A stretch of DNA of 64,000 nucleotides. It comes from Prevotella sp. GTDB taxonomy: Bacteria > Bacteroidota > Bacteroidia > Bacteroidales > Bacteroidaceae. Both the position numbers and the translations under genes were made by a program. Position 1 is the first letter of the stretch; every line of letters begins with the position of its first letter. Below the pieces are notes generated by a model. It was not told the origin of the DNA. It worked only from the letters and a program-made list of their open reading frames with translations, and did no database searches. Where the stretch lies: the NCBI GenBank assembly GCA_016285075.1, contig JAEEQB010000016.1, forward strand, positions 19,674-83,673, given 5' to 3'. Below, piece after piece: positions 18,454 through 27,120 of this stretch.

Positions 18454-21400
18454 CTAATTTATTTTATAATCCAGAGCTTGTTGACGCTCAATGTAATCAA
18501 TAAGTGAATGGCGTACGTCTATCTCGTGCTTTGTCGATCGTAGCAGTACGTGGTGCTTGCCTAGTGAGTCACGCAGTTGGAAGAACAGCTTGGTCTTTCC
18601 GGGATGTTCTCCGATGAATTCCTGTAGCTCGGCTACGATTTGTTCGTTGAGCAGATCGGTATTCATGGAGATTGTAATGCGGTCAATCGCCTTGTCCTTG
18701 ATTGTCTGCAGGTATTCCACAGACTGTATCTTCAACTCCTTGGGACCGTTTCCGTTTCCATTTCCCTGATACTGAAAGCGTGCTTTTATTAAGGCAGTGA
18801 CATAGATGCTGGCGCCTATGGAGAAGAAGCCTGACTTGTCGCCCCAGTCCTCACCGAATAATGCTAATTCGCCAGAGCCTTCAAAGTCCTCTAATGTAAC
18901 AATGCCGAAGGGCTTTCCAGTTTTTGTGAATCCCGTCCGTACAGCAGTGACAATACCGCCTACCACCACATCTTCCCGGTCGTTGCTGCTTTTTACCGAT
19001 TCCAGTTCATTGCACTTTGTGTTGCAGAGGTTGTCGAGTATAACTTTATATTCGTCCAAGGGATGAGCAGAGAGGTAGATTCCGACAAGGTCTCGTTCCT
19101 TGTTGAGCCGTTCTATGTCGCTCCATCGTGTATCGGATTTAGGAATGGGAGGCGTGGCTATTTCTATGCCTTCATCAAATCCTCCAAAGAGTGAGTTCTG
19201 CATCTGCTGCTTCTCCTGCTGGTAAAGCTGCCCGTATCTGACAAGTGTGTCAAGGAACACCTCGCCTTTTGAGTTCTGGGCAAAGAAGTCCTCACGACGT
19301 ATGCCAAACGAGTCGAAGCCCCCACTGAGAGCCAAAGACTCGTAAGCCTTGCGGTTGACATTGGCAAACGAGACACGCTGGGCAAAATCGAAAATGCTCT
19401 TGTAAGGTCCGTTCTTCTCGCGTTCGTCAATGATAGCCTGTGCGGCACCGTCACCCATTCCTTTGATAGCAGCTAGTCCAAAGCGTATTTCGCCTTTTTT
19501 GTTCACACCAAACTTCTGATACGACTCGTTTACGTCGGGCCCCAGCGTTTTTATGTCCATCTGCTTGCACTCGTCCATCAGTTTGGTGATCTCTGTAATC
19601 TGGTCGCGGCGGCGGCTCATGATGGCTGCCATGAATTCTGCCGGGTAGTTGGCTTTCAGGTAGGCTGTCTGATAAGCCACCCATGAATAGCAGGCAGCAT
19701 GACTCTTGTTGAAAGCATAGCTTGCGAATGCTTCCCAGTCGCCCCATATCTTGTCAAGCACTTTCGGGTCATAGCCGTTTTTCTGTCCGCCTTCAATGAA
19801 CTTTGGCTTCATGGCATCGACGATGTCCTTCTTTTTCTTACCCATGGCCTTTCGTAGTGCATCGCTTTCACCTCGGGTGAAGTTGGCCAGCAAACGGCTC
19901 AGTAGCATCACCTGCTCCTGATACACCGTTATTCCGTAGGTGTCTTTCAGATATTTCTCCATAATGGGAATATCGTAAGTGATGGGCTCTTCACCATGTT
20001 TGCGTCGTATGAATGACGGGATGTACTCCATAGGTCCTGGCCGATAGAGGGCATTCATGGCAATGAGGTCTTCAAAGACCGTGGGTTTCAGGTCGCGGAG
20101 GTGCTTCTGCATGCCAGCCGACTCAAACTGGAAGGTACCAATAGTTCGTCCTTGTTGGTAAAGCTCGTATGTCTTCGGGTCGTCAATAGGAATATTATCC
20201 AGGTCAACGTCAATTCCTCGTGTCTGCTTGATAACGGCACAGGCCTCTTTCATCTCAGAGAGTGTTTTCAGTCCGAGGAAGTCCATCTTGATGAGGCCTG
20301 TCGATTCAATGACATGTCCGTCGTATTGTGTACAGTTGGTCTTGGTGTCCTTGAAGTCCGGATCGTCAGCGGTTGAAACAGGTACCCAGTCGCTGATAGG
20401 GTCGCGGCAGATGATAAATCCGCAGGCATGTATGCCTGTGCCGCGTACTGTGCCTTCCAGCATTTTTGCATACTTGATGGTGTTGGCCAGCACAGGGTCG
20501 CTTGACGCTTCAGCTTCACGTAGTTCCGGTGTGCATTTGATGGCGTTGGGCAAGTTCATCTTCATGCCATCGGGCAGACGGTCGGGTATGGCTTTGCATA
20601 AGGCATTTGAAATGGGCAATGGCAGTTTCTCCACACGAGCCACATCCTTGATAGAGTTTTTCGTGGCCATGGAAGCATAGGTGATGATATGTGCGCAATT
20701 CTCATGACCGTACTTGTCTTCCACCCACTTCAGCACGCGTCCCCGGCCATCGTCATCGAAGTCGGTATCAATATCAGGGAGTGATATGCGGTCGGGATTG
20801 AGGAAACGCTCAAACAGCAGGTCGTACTTCAGTGGGTCGATCTTGGTGATGCCTAAGCAGTATGCCACCACGCTGCCGGCTGCACTGCCACGGCCAGGGC
20901 CTACCATTACGCCCAGCTCATCGCGAGCGGAGTTGATAAAGTCCTGCACAATGAGGAAGTACCCCGGGAAACCCATCGTCTTCATGATGTGCAACTCAAA
21001 TCGTACACGGTCGTCAACATCCTTTGGCAGTGGAGTCCCGTAGCGTTTGGCAGCACCTTCGTATGCCAGTTTGCCGAGGTAGTCAGCTTCGAATTTGATG
21101 CGGTAGAGCTTGTCGTAACCCCCTAATTTCTTGATCTTCTTCTCGCCTTCTTCTGCTGGCAAGGGGTTCTGCCCGTTCTCATCGGTGGTAAACTCTTTGT
21201 AGAGGTCTTCTTCTGTGTATTTCTGCCTCCACTGTTCTTCCGTGCCAAAGTCTTCGGGGATAGGGAAGAAAGGCATGATGGGATCGTGGTCAAGGCTGTA
21301 GAACTCCACCTTGTCCAGTATTTCCAGTGTGTTGCTGAGGGCTTCAGGCACATCGGCAAACACTTCGTTCATCTCTTCCCTTGTCTTGAACCACTCTTGC

Positions 21401-22185
21401 TTGGAGTAGAGCATTCGCGTGGGGTCATCCAGGTCCTTGTTGGTCGACAGGCAGAGCAAATGGTCGTGGGCTTCCGCATTCTCCTGATCCACAAAATGAG
21501 AATCGTTCGAGCAAATCAGCTTGATGCCGTACTCCCGTGCCAATTCAATCAGTACTTTGTTGGCCTGTTGCTGCAAGGGGAAAGTCTCTCGGTTAGCACG
21601 TATCGAAGGGTCTTTCACTTCGTGGCGTTGCAACTCCAAGTAGTAATCGTCGCCGAAAACCCGCTGATGCCACTCAATAGACTTGCGTGCCCCTTCTATG
21701 TCACCATTCAGTATCTTCTTTGGAACCTCTCCGGCTATACAGGCAGAACAAACGATGAGGCCTTCGTGGTATTTCTCCAGGTCGGCATGGTCGGTGCGTG
21801 GCCTCATGTAATAGCCATCCGTCCATGAACGGCTCACTAATTTGATCAGGTTCTTGTAGCCCTGATAGTTCTTTGCCAGCACAATGAGGTGGTAACCACC
21901 TTGGTCTTCTTTTCCATTCTTCTGCTCTTTCGGACCATATCTGGCCACGTACATCTCGCAACCGAAGATGGGCTTGAAAGGTTCCTTCCCTTCTTTCTTG
22001 CGCCCTTTGTTTACACCGTTTACAATGTCGTGGAATTCTTTGATGCCGAACATGTCGCCATGGTCAGTAATGGCCATGCCTTTCATGCCATTGCCTATTG
22101 CTTTGTCTACCAGTTTCTTAATGCTCGACTGTCCGTCGAGTATAGAGTAGTATGTATGAACGTGCAGGTGTACGAAATCTTCCAT
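18454..22185 (-). CDS. dnaE: DNA polymerase III alpha subunit
   Basis: 1243 residues from the ATG at 22185. It is the replicative polymerase catalytic subunit. An N-terminal PHP domain starts HLHVHTYYSILDG. The catalytic motif PDIDTDF places the metal-binding aspartates at 471, 473 and 475. The finger/thumb regions and tandem helix-hairpin-helix follow, and an OB-fold lies near the C-terminus (VVVGGIVTAVRTGFT). The frame stays open upstream to 22350, but that extension would overlap the divergent psd promoter and lies ahead of the dnaE promoter at 22204-22235, so 22185 is preferred. It heads the dnaE-trxA-small acidic protein operon. Confidence 0.97.
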   Translation of the reverse strand: MEDFVHLHVHTYYSILDGQSSIKKLVDKAIGNGMKGMAITDHGDMFGIKEFHDIVNGVNKGRKKEGKEPFKPIFGCEMYVARYGPKEQKNGKEDQGGYHLIVLAKNYQGYKNLIKLVSRSWTDGYYMRPRTDHADLEKYHEGLIVCSACIAGEVPKKILNGDIEGARKSIEWHQRVFGDDYYLELQRHEVKDPSIRANRETFPLQQQANKVLIELAREYGIKLICSNDSHFVDQENAEAHDHLLCLSTNKDLDDPTRMLYSKQEWFKTREEMNEVFADVPEALSNTLEILDKVEFYSLDHDPIMPFFPIPEDFGTEEQWRQKYTEEDLYKEFTTDENGQNPLPAEEGEKKIKKLGGYDKLYRIKFEADYLGKLAYEGAAKRYGTPLPKDVDDRVRFELHIMKTMGFPGYFLIVQDFINSARDELGVMVGPGRGSAAGSVVAYCLGITKIDPLKYDLLFERFLNPDRISLPDIDTDFDDDGRGRVLKWVEDKYGHENCAHIITYASMATKNSIKDVARVEKLPLPISNALCKAIPDRLPDGMKMNLPNAIKCTPELREAEASSDPVLANTIKYAKMLEGTVRGTGIHACGFIICRDPISDWVPVSTADDPDFKDTKTNCTQYDGHVIESTGLIKMDFLGLKTLSEMKEACAVIKQTRGIDVDLDNIPIDDPKTYELYQQGRTIGTFQFESAGMQKHLRDLKPTVFEDLIAMNALYRPGPMEYIPSFIRRKHGEEPITYDIPIMEKYLKDTYGITVYQEQVMLLSRLLANFTRGESDALRKAMGKKKKDIVDAMKPKFIEGGQKNGYDPKVLDKIWGDWEAFASYAFNKSHAACYSWVAYQTAYLKANYPAEFMAAIMSRRRDQITEITKLMDECKQMDIKTLGPDVNESYQKFGVNKKGEIRFGLAAIKGMGDGAAQAIIDEREKNGPYKSIFDFAQRVSFANVNRKAYESLALSGGFDSFGIRREDFFAQNSKGEVFLDTLVRYGQLYQQEKQQMQNSLFGGFDEGIEIATPPIPKSDTRWSDIERLNKERDLVGIYLSAHPLDEYKVILDNLCNTKCNELESVKSSNDREDVVVGGIVTAVRTGFTKTGKPFGIVTLEDFEGSGELALFGEDWGDKSGFFSIGASIYVTALIKARFQYQGNGNGNGPKELKIQSVEYLQTIKDKAIDRITISMNTDLLNEQIVAELQEFIGEHPGKTKLFFQLRDSLGKHHVLLRSTKHEIDVRHSLIDYIERQQALDYKIN

Positions 22186-22203
22186 TTCTTCTAATTTGAG
22201 GTT

Positions 22204-22235
22204 CAAAGTTACGCTGAAAAGTTGATATTGCCAAA
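22204..22235 (-). promoter_or_regulatory. dnaE promoter
   Basis: On the minus strand TTTG (22235-22232), 20 nt, then TAACTTTG (22211-22204). Transcription would start about 12 nt before the dnaE ATG, giving a very short leader and fixing the start codon. It is back to back with the psd promoter. Confidence 0.75.
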
Positions 22236-22251
22236 AGAATAACGCAAAAAA

Positions 22252-22283
22252 TTTGTAACTTACGTAAAAAAGATGTACCTTTG
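22252..22283 (+). promoter_or_regulatory. psd promoter
   Basis: TTTG at 22252-22255 and TACCTTTG at 22276-22283, 20 nt apart, an excellent match to the Bacteroides consensus. Transcription from about 22290 gives a 30-nt leader to the psd start at 22320. Confidence 0.8.
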
Positions 22284-22319
22284 CACTGAAAATAGAAAAA
22301 TCGCGATTGAAAACCTGCC

Positions 22320-23009
22320 ATGGGAGATAAGATAAAGAAACTGAAAACAATCAGGATCCATCGTGAGGGTACTGATGAGTTGCTCTATAGTGCCATTGTC
22401 ATAGGCGCCATAGCTTTCGGGCTGTGGTACGCCTTTAGTAGTCCTGTTCCCTTGATTCTCTTCCTTGTTGTATTTGTCACAGCCTGGCTGCTGATGCTCA
22501 ATTTCTATCGATGTCCCATTCGTTATTTCAATGGCGACTCGGAGCGTACTGTCGTGGCACCGGCAGATGGCAAGATTGTTGTCATAGAAGAAACGACGGA
22601 AGACGAGTATTTCCATGATGAGCGTCTCATGATCAGTATTTTCATGAGTCCGTTAAATGTTCATGCCAACTGGTTCCCTGTTGACGGACGTGTGAAGTTC
22701 GTGCACCATCAGAACGGCAATTATCACAAGGCATGGCTGCCCAAGGCCAGTGAAGAGAACGAGCATGCCGACATCATGATCACTACTCCTGAGGGTGAGG
22801 ACATCCTGGTGCGTCAGGTAGCAGGAGCCATGGCTCGCCGCATTGTCACTTATGCAAAACCTGACGAGGAATGCTATATCGATCAGCACTTGGGATTTAT
22901 AAAATTAGGCTCTCGCGTTGACGTCTACCTGCCGTTAAAGTCAAAGGTCTGTGTCACCATGGGGCAGCCTACAACGGGCGATCAGACGGTGTTAGCAAAA
23001 CTGAAATAG
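22320..23009 (+). CDS. psd: Phosphatidylserine decarboxylase proenzyme
   Basis: 229 residues, the short single-module type. The enzyme converts phosphatidylserine to phosphatidylethanolamine at the inner membrane using a pyruvoyl group made by self-cleavage. Two hydrophobic segments (about 22-60) anchor it. The catalytic core includes [28 protein letters not shown] and the cleavage site LGSR, with Gly197/Ser198. It is followed after 29 nt by pssA, which makes its substrate, so synthesis and decarboxylation are co-expressed. Confidence 0.96.
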   Translation: MGDKIKKLKTIRIHREGTDELLYSAIVIGAIAFGLWYAFSSPVPLILFLVVFVTAWLLMLNFYRCPIRYFNGDSERTVVAPADGKIVVIEETTEDEYFHDERLMISIFMSPLNVHANWFPVDGRVKFVHHQNGNYHKAWLPKASEENEHADIMITTPEGEDILVRQVAGAMARRIVTYAKPDEECYIDQHLGFIKLGSRVDVYLPLKSKVCVTMGQPTTGDQTVLAKLK

Positions 23010-23038
23010 TTGATATTCAAAGTCCATAGTTCATAGTT

Positions 23039-23734
23039 GTGAAGAAGCACATACCAAATACGATAACCTGTTGCAACCTTATTGCTGGCTGCATAGCTAC
23101 TTATTATGCATTTCAGAGTGATTATCAGTTGGCACTGCTGTTTATCGTCATCGGTGCTGTGTTCGATTTCTTCGACGGAATGGTAGCCCGGCTGCTCCAT
23201 GTGAGCTCTCCCATCGGCAAGGAGCTGGACTCTTTGGCCGATGACATTACTTTCGGCTTCGCACCGTCTGCCATCGTATTCAGTTTCCTCAGTTCTTTCC
23301 ACATCCATCTGCTGTTTGTGCCTTTCCTGGCCTTCCTTATAGCAGCCTTCTCGGCTCTCCGTTTGGCCAAGTTCAACCTCGATGAGCGACAGACCCTGGG
23401 CTTCATCGGACTGCCTACTCCTGCGAACGCTCTGTTTTGGGGATCGCTCATTGTAAGTCTCAACTGCCAGTCATGGTTTGAGCCTTACCAGCTTCCTGAG
23501 TATTGGCTTTATGTCGTATTGGTGCTTATTCCCGTCAGCTGCTACCTTTTGGTCAGCGAGATTCCTATGTTTGCCTTGAAGTTCAAGACATGGGGCTGGA
23601 AAGGCAACGAAGTCAAGTATGTTTTCCTATTGACGTGCATTCCTCTTCTGCTTTTGTTGGGAGTAAGTGGTTTGGCAGCGATCATTGCGTGGTATGTCAT
23701 CTTGTCGGCTGTAGCCAATAGGTACCATTTCTAA
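23039..23734 (+). CDS. pssA: CDP-diacylglycerol-serine O-phosphatidyltransferase
   Basis: 231 residues and highly hydrophobic (about 6-8 membrane segments). It joins serine to CDP-diacylglycerol. The CDP-alcohol phosphatidyltransferase motif DGxxAR-8-GxxxDxxxD is complete: Asp46, Gly47, Ala50, Arg51, Gly60, Asp64, Asp68. The start is GTG at 23039 (KKHIPNTITCCNL follows); no ATG is available nearby upstream. It lies between psd and a DUF4834 gene. Confidence 0.95.
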   Translation: MKKHIPNTITCCNLIAGCIATYYAFQSDYQLALLFIVIGAVFDFFDGMVARLLHVSSPIGKELDSLADDITFGFAPSAIVFSFLSSFHIHLLFVPFLAFLIAAFSALRLAKFNLDERQTLGFIGLPTPANALFWGSLIVSLNCQSWFEPYQLPEYWLYVVLVLIPVSCYLLVSEIPMFALKFKTWGWKGNEVKYVFLLTCIPLLLLLGVSGLAAIIAWYVILSAVANRYHF

Positions 23735-23752
23735 CCAAAAACGGTTCGTTCT

Positions 23753-24178
23753 ATGTTCATCAAGAAACTCTTTGAAAAACTCAAGGAAGCTCATCAGGAA
23801 CGCAAGTACCAGAAAGAGGAGGAGTATTTCAAGCGTACCTCCAACAAGTATTATCGGCCTGATGATGAGGACAAGCCAAAGTTTTCTGATGACTATTTCA
23901 AAAGCAGTGACGATGAGGCTACTCGCAAGGAGCGTGAACAGCGTGAGCAGAAAGCCCGTGAACAGGTGGAGCGTCGGGTAAAAGGCGAACAACCCGGTTC
24001 TGGGCAGAGCGGTTCTTACAGGTCTGGCGGTAATGATGCAACTGAAGAACAGTCTGATGAACGGCGTATGAAGTTCTCCAATGGCATTACCATCATTGAC
24101 GATCGTGATCCTTCTCGTGTACAGAGAAAAATATTCGCCCCCAATGAGGGCGAATACACTGAGTTTGAGGAGTGTTGA
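23753..24178 (+). CDS. DUF4834 family protein
   Basis: 141 residues and very polar. The first 30 residues are basic/amphipathic (MFIKKLFEKLKEAHQ), the middle is a charged Arg/Glu/Gln-rich probable coiled coil (about 60-90), and the C-terminal third is low-complexity. It fits the DUF4834 proteins often found after pssA in Bacteroidales. Unlike some members I see no clear transmembrane segment at the N-terminus. The function is unknown; the 18-nt gap suggests co-expression with phospholipid synthesis. Confidence 0.8.
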   Translation: MFIKKLFEKLKEAHQERKYQKEEEYFKRTSNKYYRPDDEDKPKFSDDYFKSSDDEATRKEREQREQKAREQVERRVKGEQPGSGQSGSYRSGGNDATEEQSDERRMKFSNGITIIDDRDPSRVQRKIFAPNEGEYTEFEEC

Positions 24179-24283
24179 TTCATTGTCCGTCAGTGGTCAA
24201 CGCCTTTCAACCCGAATCGGTCATTTGCGTAATGATGAAAACAGCTTGTTGGCGCATAACAGCCCAATGGTGCCGATCTGGGT

Positions 24284-24994
24284 TCAATTGTGTACTAACG
24301 TACCAATCTCTACCCCTTCCATTACCTTCTTTAGGTTTCCTACGATGTCCATGTTAAACACATAGATAGGCAGGTTGTTGTCTTGGCACATGCAGATGGC
24401 GGTGAGATCCATCACCTTCAGTCCTCGCGCGAGTACCTCTTTGTAAGTAATCTCATCGAACTTCGTTGCAGTAGGGTCTTTTTCCGGGTCGGCGGTATAT
24501 ACACCATCCACACGCGTACCTTTTAACATGACGTCGGCTTCAATTTCTATGCCACGCAGTGAACTGCCTGTGTCGGTAGTGAAATAGGGTGAACCAGTTC
24601 CTGCAGAGAAGATGCAGACGTAGCCCTGTTCCATTGCTTCAATGGCACGCCATTTCGTATAGAATTCGCCTATCGGTTCCATGCGGATGGCGGTCAGCAC
24701 CTTGTTCTTCACCCCTACAGCCCCTAAGGCTGAACTTAAGGCCAGCGAGTTGATGACTGTAGCGCACATGCCCATCTGGTCGCCTTTCACGCGGTCGAAG
24801 CCTTTCTGACTGCCGCTGAGCCCTCGGAAGATGTTGCCACCTCCAATCACGATGCCAATCTCGACACCCATTTCCTGCACTTCCTTGATTTGCCGTGCGT
24901 AGTCGCTCAGACGCTCCGGGTCAATTCCGTAGCCCTGTTTGCCCATCAGGCTCTCGCCCGAGAGCTTCAATAGAATTCTTTTAAATCTTGCCAT
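24284..24994 (-). CDS. pyrH: UMP kinase
   Basis: 236 residues, standard length. It phosphorylates UMP to UDP with ATP in the cytoplasm. Recognisable segments are KRILLKLSGESLMG at the N-terminus, VIGGGNIFRG (nucleotide-binding glycines), TADPEKDPTATKFDEITY and LKVMDLTAICMCQDNNLP. It is 33 nt downstream of birA on the same strand and likely co-transcribed. It converges with the DUF4834 gene across a 105-nt gap in which I see no clear terminator. Confidence 0.97.
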   Translation of the reverse strand: MARFKRILLKLSGESLMGKQGYGIDPERLSDYARQIKEVQEMGVEIGIVIGGGNIFRGLSGSQKGFDRVKGDQMGMCATVINSLALSSALGAVGVKNKVLTAIRMEPIGEFYTKWRAIEAMEQGYVCIFSAGTGSPYFTTDTGSSLRGIEIEADVMLKGTRVDGVYTADPEKDPTATKFDEITYKEVLARGLKVMDLTAICMCQDNNLPIYVFNMDIVGNLKKVMEGVEIGTLVHN

Positions 24995-25027
24995 TGCTTT
25001 TGTTTTTTCGTTATGACGTATATCATG

Positions 25028-25729
25028 TTATATCACAAATTGCACTTCTTTGAATGCGTAGCGTCGCAGCCTCCCGTCCTCGTCCGTCAAGAGGAGATGT
25101 CCGTCATCCTCCACATTGTGAATGGCAGCCATGAATGCACCGTCCTTGTCGGTATAGGGGTGGAAGCCGTTGCTGCGGTAGAGCATTGATCGGTATTGCT
25201 CGCGTACATCCTGTACATAGTACTTCTCGAACGATTGGAGTATGTCGCCCAACAGCTGTTCGGGGTCTGTCTCGTGTTCGCATATCTGCCAGAGCGACAC
25301 TGGGTTGGGTGCATTGCTCCTGAACGCGCGTTGGTTCACATTCAGACCTACGCCGATGACGCATCTCCTGATGGTCGTTCCCTGAAGTGTGTTCTCTATG
25401 AGTATGCCACCAATCTTGCCGTTGCGCCAGTAGATGTCGTTGGGCCACTTGATGCTTAAGTCTCCGATGTGCTGTCCTAAAGCATCACAGATGGCCAGCG
25501 AGATGGCCATCGAGATGTGGAATTGCCTGTTGACCGCAATATCCGTCGGGTGAATCAGCACCGAGAACAGCAGGTTCTTGCCACGCTCGCTCTCCCAGCT
25601 GTTCGTTCCACATCCGCGACCCGCCGTCTGGTAGTCTGTCCACACCACCATGTCCTCTTCACCGCCGTAGTCTTTCACCCAGCGGTTCGTAGAGTCGGTC
25701 TCGTCTATATGTGTGATTCTGAAGTTCAT
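25028..25729 (-). CDS. birA: Biotin-[acetyl-CoA carboxylase] ligase (class I, no DNA-binding domain)
   Basis: 233 residues. It activates biotin with ATP and attaches it to the carboxyl carrier protein. The biotin-AMP loop GRGCGTNSWES and the core KWPNDIYWRNGKIGGILIE are present. The N-terminal helix-turn-helix of E. coli BirA is absent, so it should be an enzyme only, not a repressor. It is upstream of pyrH. The start at 25729 gives the usual MNFRITHIDETDSTN opening. Confidence 0.95.
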   Translation of the reverse strand: MNFRITHIDETDSTNRWVKDYGGEEDMVVWTDYQTAGRGCGTNSWESERGKNLLFSVLIHPTDIAVNRQFHISMAISLAICDALGQHIGDLSIKWPNDIYWRNGKIGGILIENTLQGTTIRRCVIGVGLNVNQRAFRSNAPNPVSLWQICEHETDPEQLLGDILQSFEKYYVQDVREQYRSMLYRSNGFHPYTDKDGAFMAAIHNVEDDGHLLLTDEDGRLRRYAFKEVQFVI

Positions 25730-25739
25730 TTTCTAACTG

Positions 25740-25747
25740 CAAAGTTA
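25740..25747 (-). promoter_or_regulatory. Putative -7 box of birA-pyrH
   Basis: TAACTTTG on the minus strand 11 nt ahead of the birA ATG. A -33 element is only weakly present (CTTG about 21 nt further upstream). As with dnaE, the leader would be almost absent. Confidence 0.5.
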
Positions 25748-25889
25748 GTCATTTTTTGATGAAAACGGCAAGAAAACCCGCAAAAATAGTGGCAATAGGG
25801 AATTTTTCCTTAAGAATAGGGAAATTCCCTGCTCGGGTATTGAAAAATATTCGCATCTTTGCAGCGTTTTTAGTTTTAGTTTAATAGAT

Positions 25890-26600
25890 ATGGCTATGAA
25901 AGAGAACAAAATGATTGGAGCTGCCCTCATTGCTTTGGGCATTGTGTGCTTAGGTTGGTTCATCAAGGCAGGTATCGACGACTTTGCCAACAAGGACCGG
26001 AAGGTAAATGTAAAAGGCCTTGCTGAGCAGGAAGTAGCTGCCGACAAGGTCACGTGGCCCATTGTCTCAAAAGAACTGGGCAATGATCTGCCCAGTCTGT
26101 ATGACCGGATTGGGGTGACGCAGGGCAAGATCAAGGCTTTCCTCCTGCGTAGTGGAATCAAGGAGTCGGAAATGACCATCAACGCTCCTGCCGTGTTGGA
26201 CATGCAGGCTCGCGAATATAGCGACAACAACAAGCCTTATCGCTATATTGTGACTTCTGTCATCACTGTCACTTCTCAGGATGTTGACAAGGTACGTGGC
26301 ATCATTGCCCGTCAGGGTGATTTGCTGAAGGAGGGCGTTGCCATCGTCGACGGAGGTTATGAGAATCCGGTGAAGTACGAGTTGGTTTCGTTTAAGGAAC
26401 TGAAGCCCAAGATGATGCAGGAGGCTATTGAGAATGCAGAGAAGACTGCTCAGCAGTTTGCCGAGAACAGCCATTCCAAGTTGGATAAGATTGTCAGTGC
26501 CGACCAGGGACAGTTCTCTATTGACAACCGTGACGACAACACTCCTTTTATTAAAAAGGTTCGTGTAGTGACCACTGTGACCTATTCGCTGAAAGATTGA
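25890..26600 (+). CDS. SIMPL-domain (DUF541) periplasmic protein
   Basis: 236 residues. One N-terminal membrane anchor (about residues 7-27, [20 protein letters not shown]) precedes a SIMPL/DUF541 domain. Typical features are [20 protein letters not shown] at the domain start and a closing [14 protein letters not shown]. Related proteins (BP26 and similar) sit in the periplasm or envelope; their biochemical role is unsettled. It stands alone between the divergent birA operon and a repeat array. A CATCTTTG box at 25854-25861 may be its -7 element. Confidence 0.88.
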   Translation: MAMKENKMIGAALIALGIVCLGWFIKAGIDDFANKDRKVNVKGLAEQEVAADKVTWPIVSKELGNDLPSLYDRIGVTQGKIKAFLLRSGIKESEMTINAPAVLDMQAREYSDNNKPYRYIVTSVITVTSQDVDKVRGIIARQGDLLKEGVAIVDGGYENPVKYELVSFKELKPKMMQEAIENAEKTAQQFAENSHSKLDKIVSADQGQFSIDNRDDNTPFIKKVRVVTTVTYSLKD

Positions 26601-26654
26601 ACCACGCGTTCTGATCGTCCTAATCCCCTTCAATCAGTCGAAAGTCTAGATCCT

Positions 26655-26860
26655 AGTAAGTGAACGTCGTTCTCCCAGTAAGTGAACGTCGTTCTCCTAG
26701 TAAGTGAACGGCGCTCACCTAGTAAGTGAACGTCGTTCTCCCAGTAAGTGAACGGCGCTCTCCCAGTAAGTGAACGTCGTTCTCCTAGTAAGTGAACGGC
26801 GTTCTCCTAGTAAGTGAATGGCGCTCACCTAGTAAGTGAACGGCGCTCTCCCAGTAAGAG
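26655..26860. repeat. Nine-unit 22-bp tandem array of 15-nt near-palindromes
   Basis: Units start at 26655, 26677, 26699, 26721, 26743, 26765, 26787, 26809 and 26831, exactly 22 nt each, with a broken tenth at 26853. Each unit is AGTAA, a 15-nt core and CC or CT. The core alternates between GTGAACGTCGTTCTC and GTGAACGGCGCTCAC types, and changes on one arm are often matched on the other. It fills the gap between the SIMPL gene and the transpeptidase. Both the core and the CYAGTAA spacer are conserved, so it is not a CRISPR. Confidence 0.95.
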
Positions 26861-27069
26861 AAACCTCCCTTGGAAAAGAGAGGCTTCTCTTTGTGAAGGT
26901 TCTGCCTTTGGCCAGTGCTCCGTGGGTGCTCATACCCGATTTGAAACGATAGTCCAGACAGCAATAGACTGAATCCGCACTTCTGTTTCTCGCGAACTGC
27001 GTTAATCTTCCATAATAAAGATGAAAGCTCAACAATTTTTCGTAATTTTGCAGCAGCATTGAGGTTAAT
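26861..27069. other. Non-coding stretch after the 22-bp array
   Basis: It starts with a hairpin-forming segment (AAAGAGAGGCTTCTCTTT, near 26875-26892), which may be a decayed continuation of the array. It ends with a possible -7 box TAATTTTG at 27043-27050 for the transpeptidase gene. No gene is supported here. Confidence 0.5.
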
Positions 27070-27120
27070 ATGGGAAAGAAGAACGCGTTAGGAGCGAGCA
27101 AAAATATACAGTCAATATGA
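27070..27120 (+). CDS. Possible 16-residue leader peptide before the transpeptidase
   Basis: ATG at 27070 opens a 16-codon frame (MGKKNALGASKNIQSI) whose TGA overlaps the ATG of the transpeptidase at 27117 (ATGA). This is the arrangement expected for translational coupling. There is no direct evidence that it is translated. Alternatively it is only the untranslated leader. Confidence 0.3.
   Translation: MGKKNALGASKNIQSI

Noticed and set aside
22186..22350. N-terminal extension of DnaE
   Set aside because: The extra 55 residues are hydrophobic and unlike the PHP domain start; the region holds the divergent dnaE and psd promoters.
26655..26860. CRISPR array
   Set aside because: Spacers are 7 nt and constant, the period is 22 nt and no cas genes are nearby.
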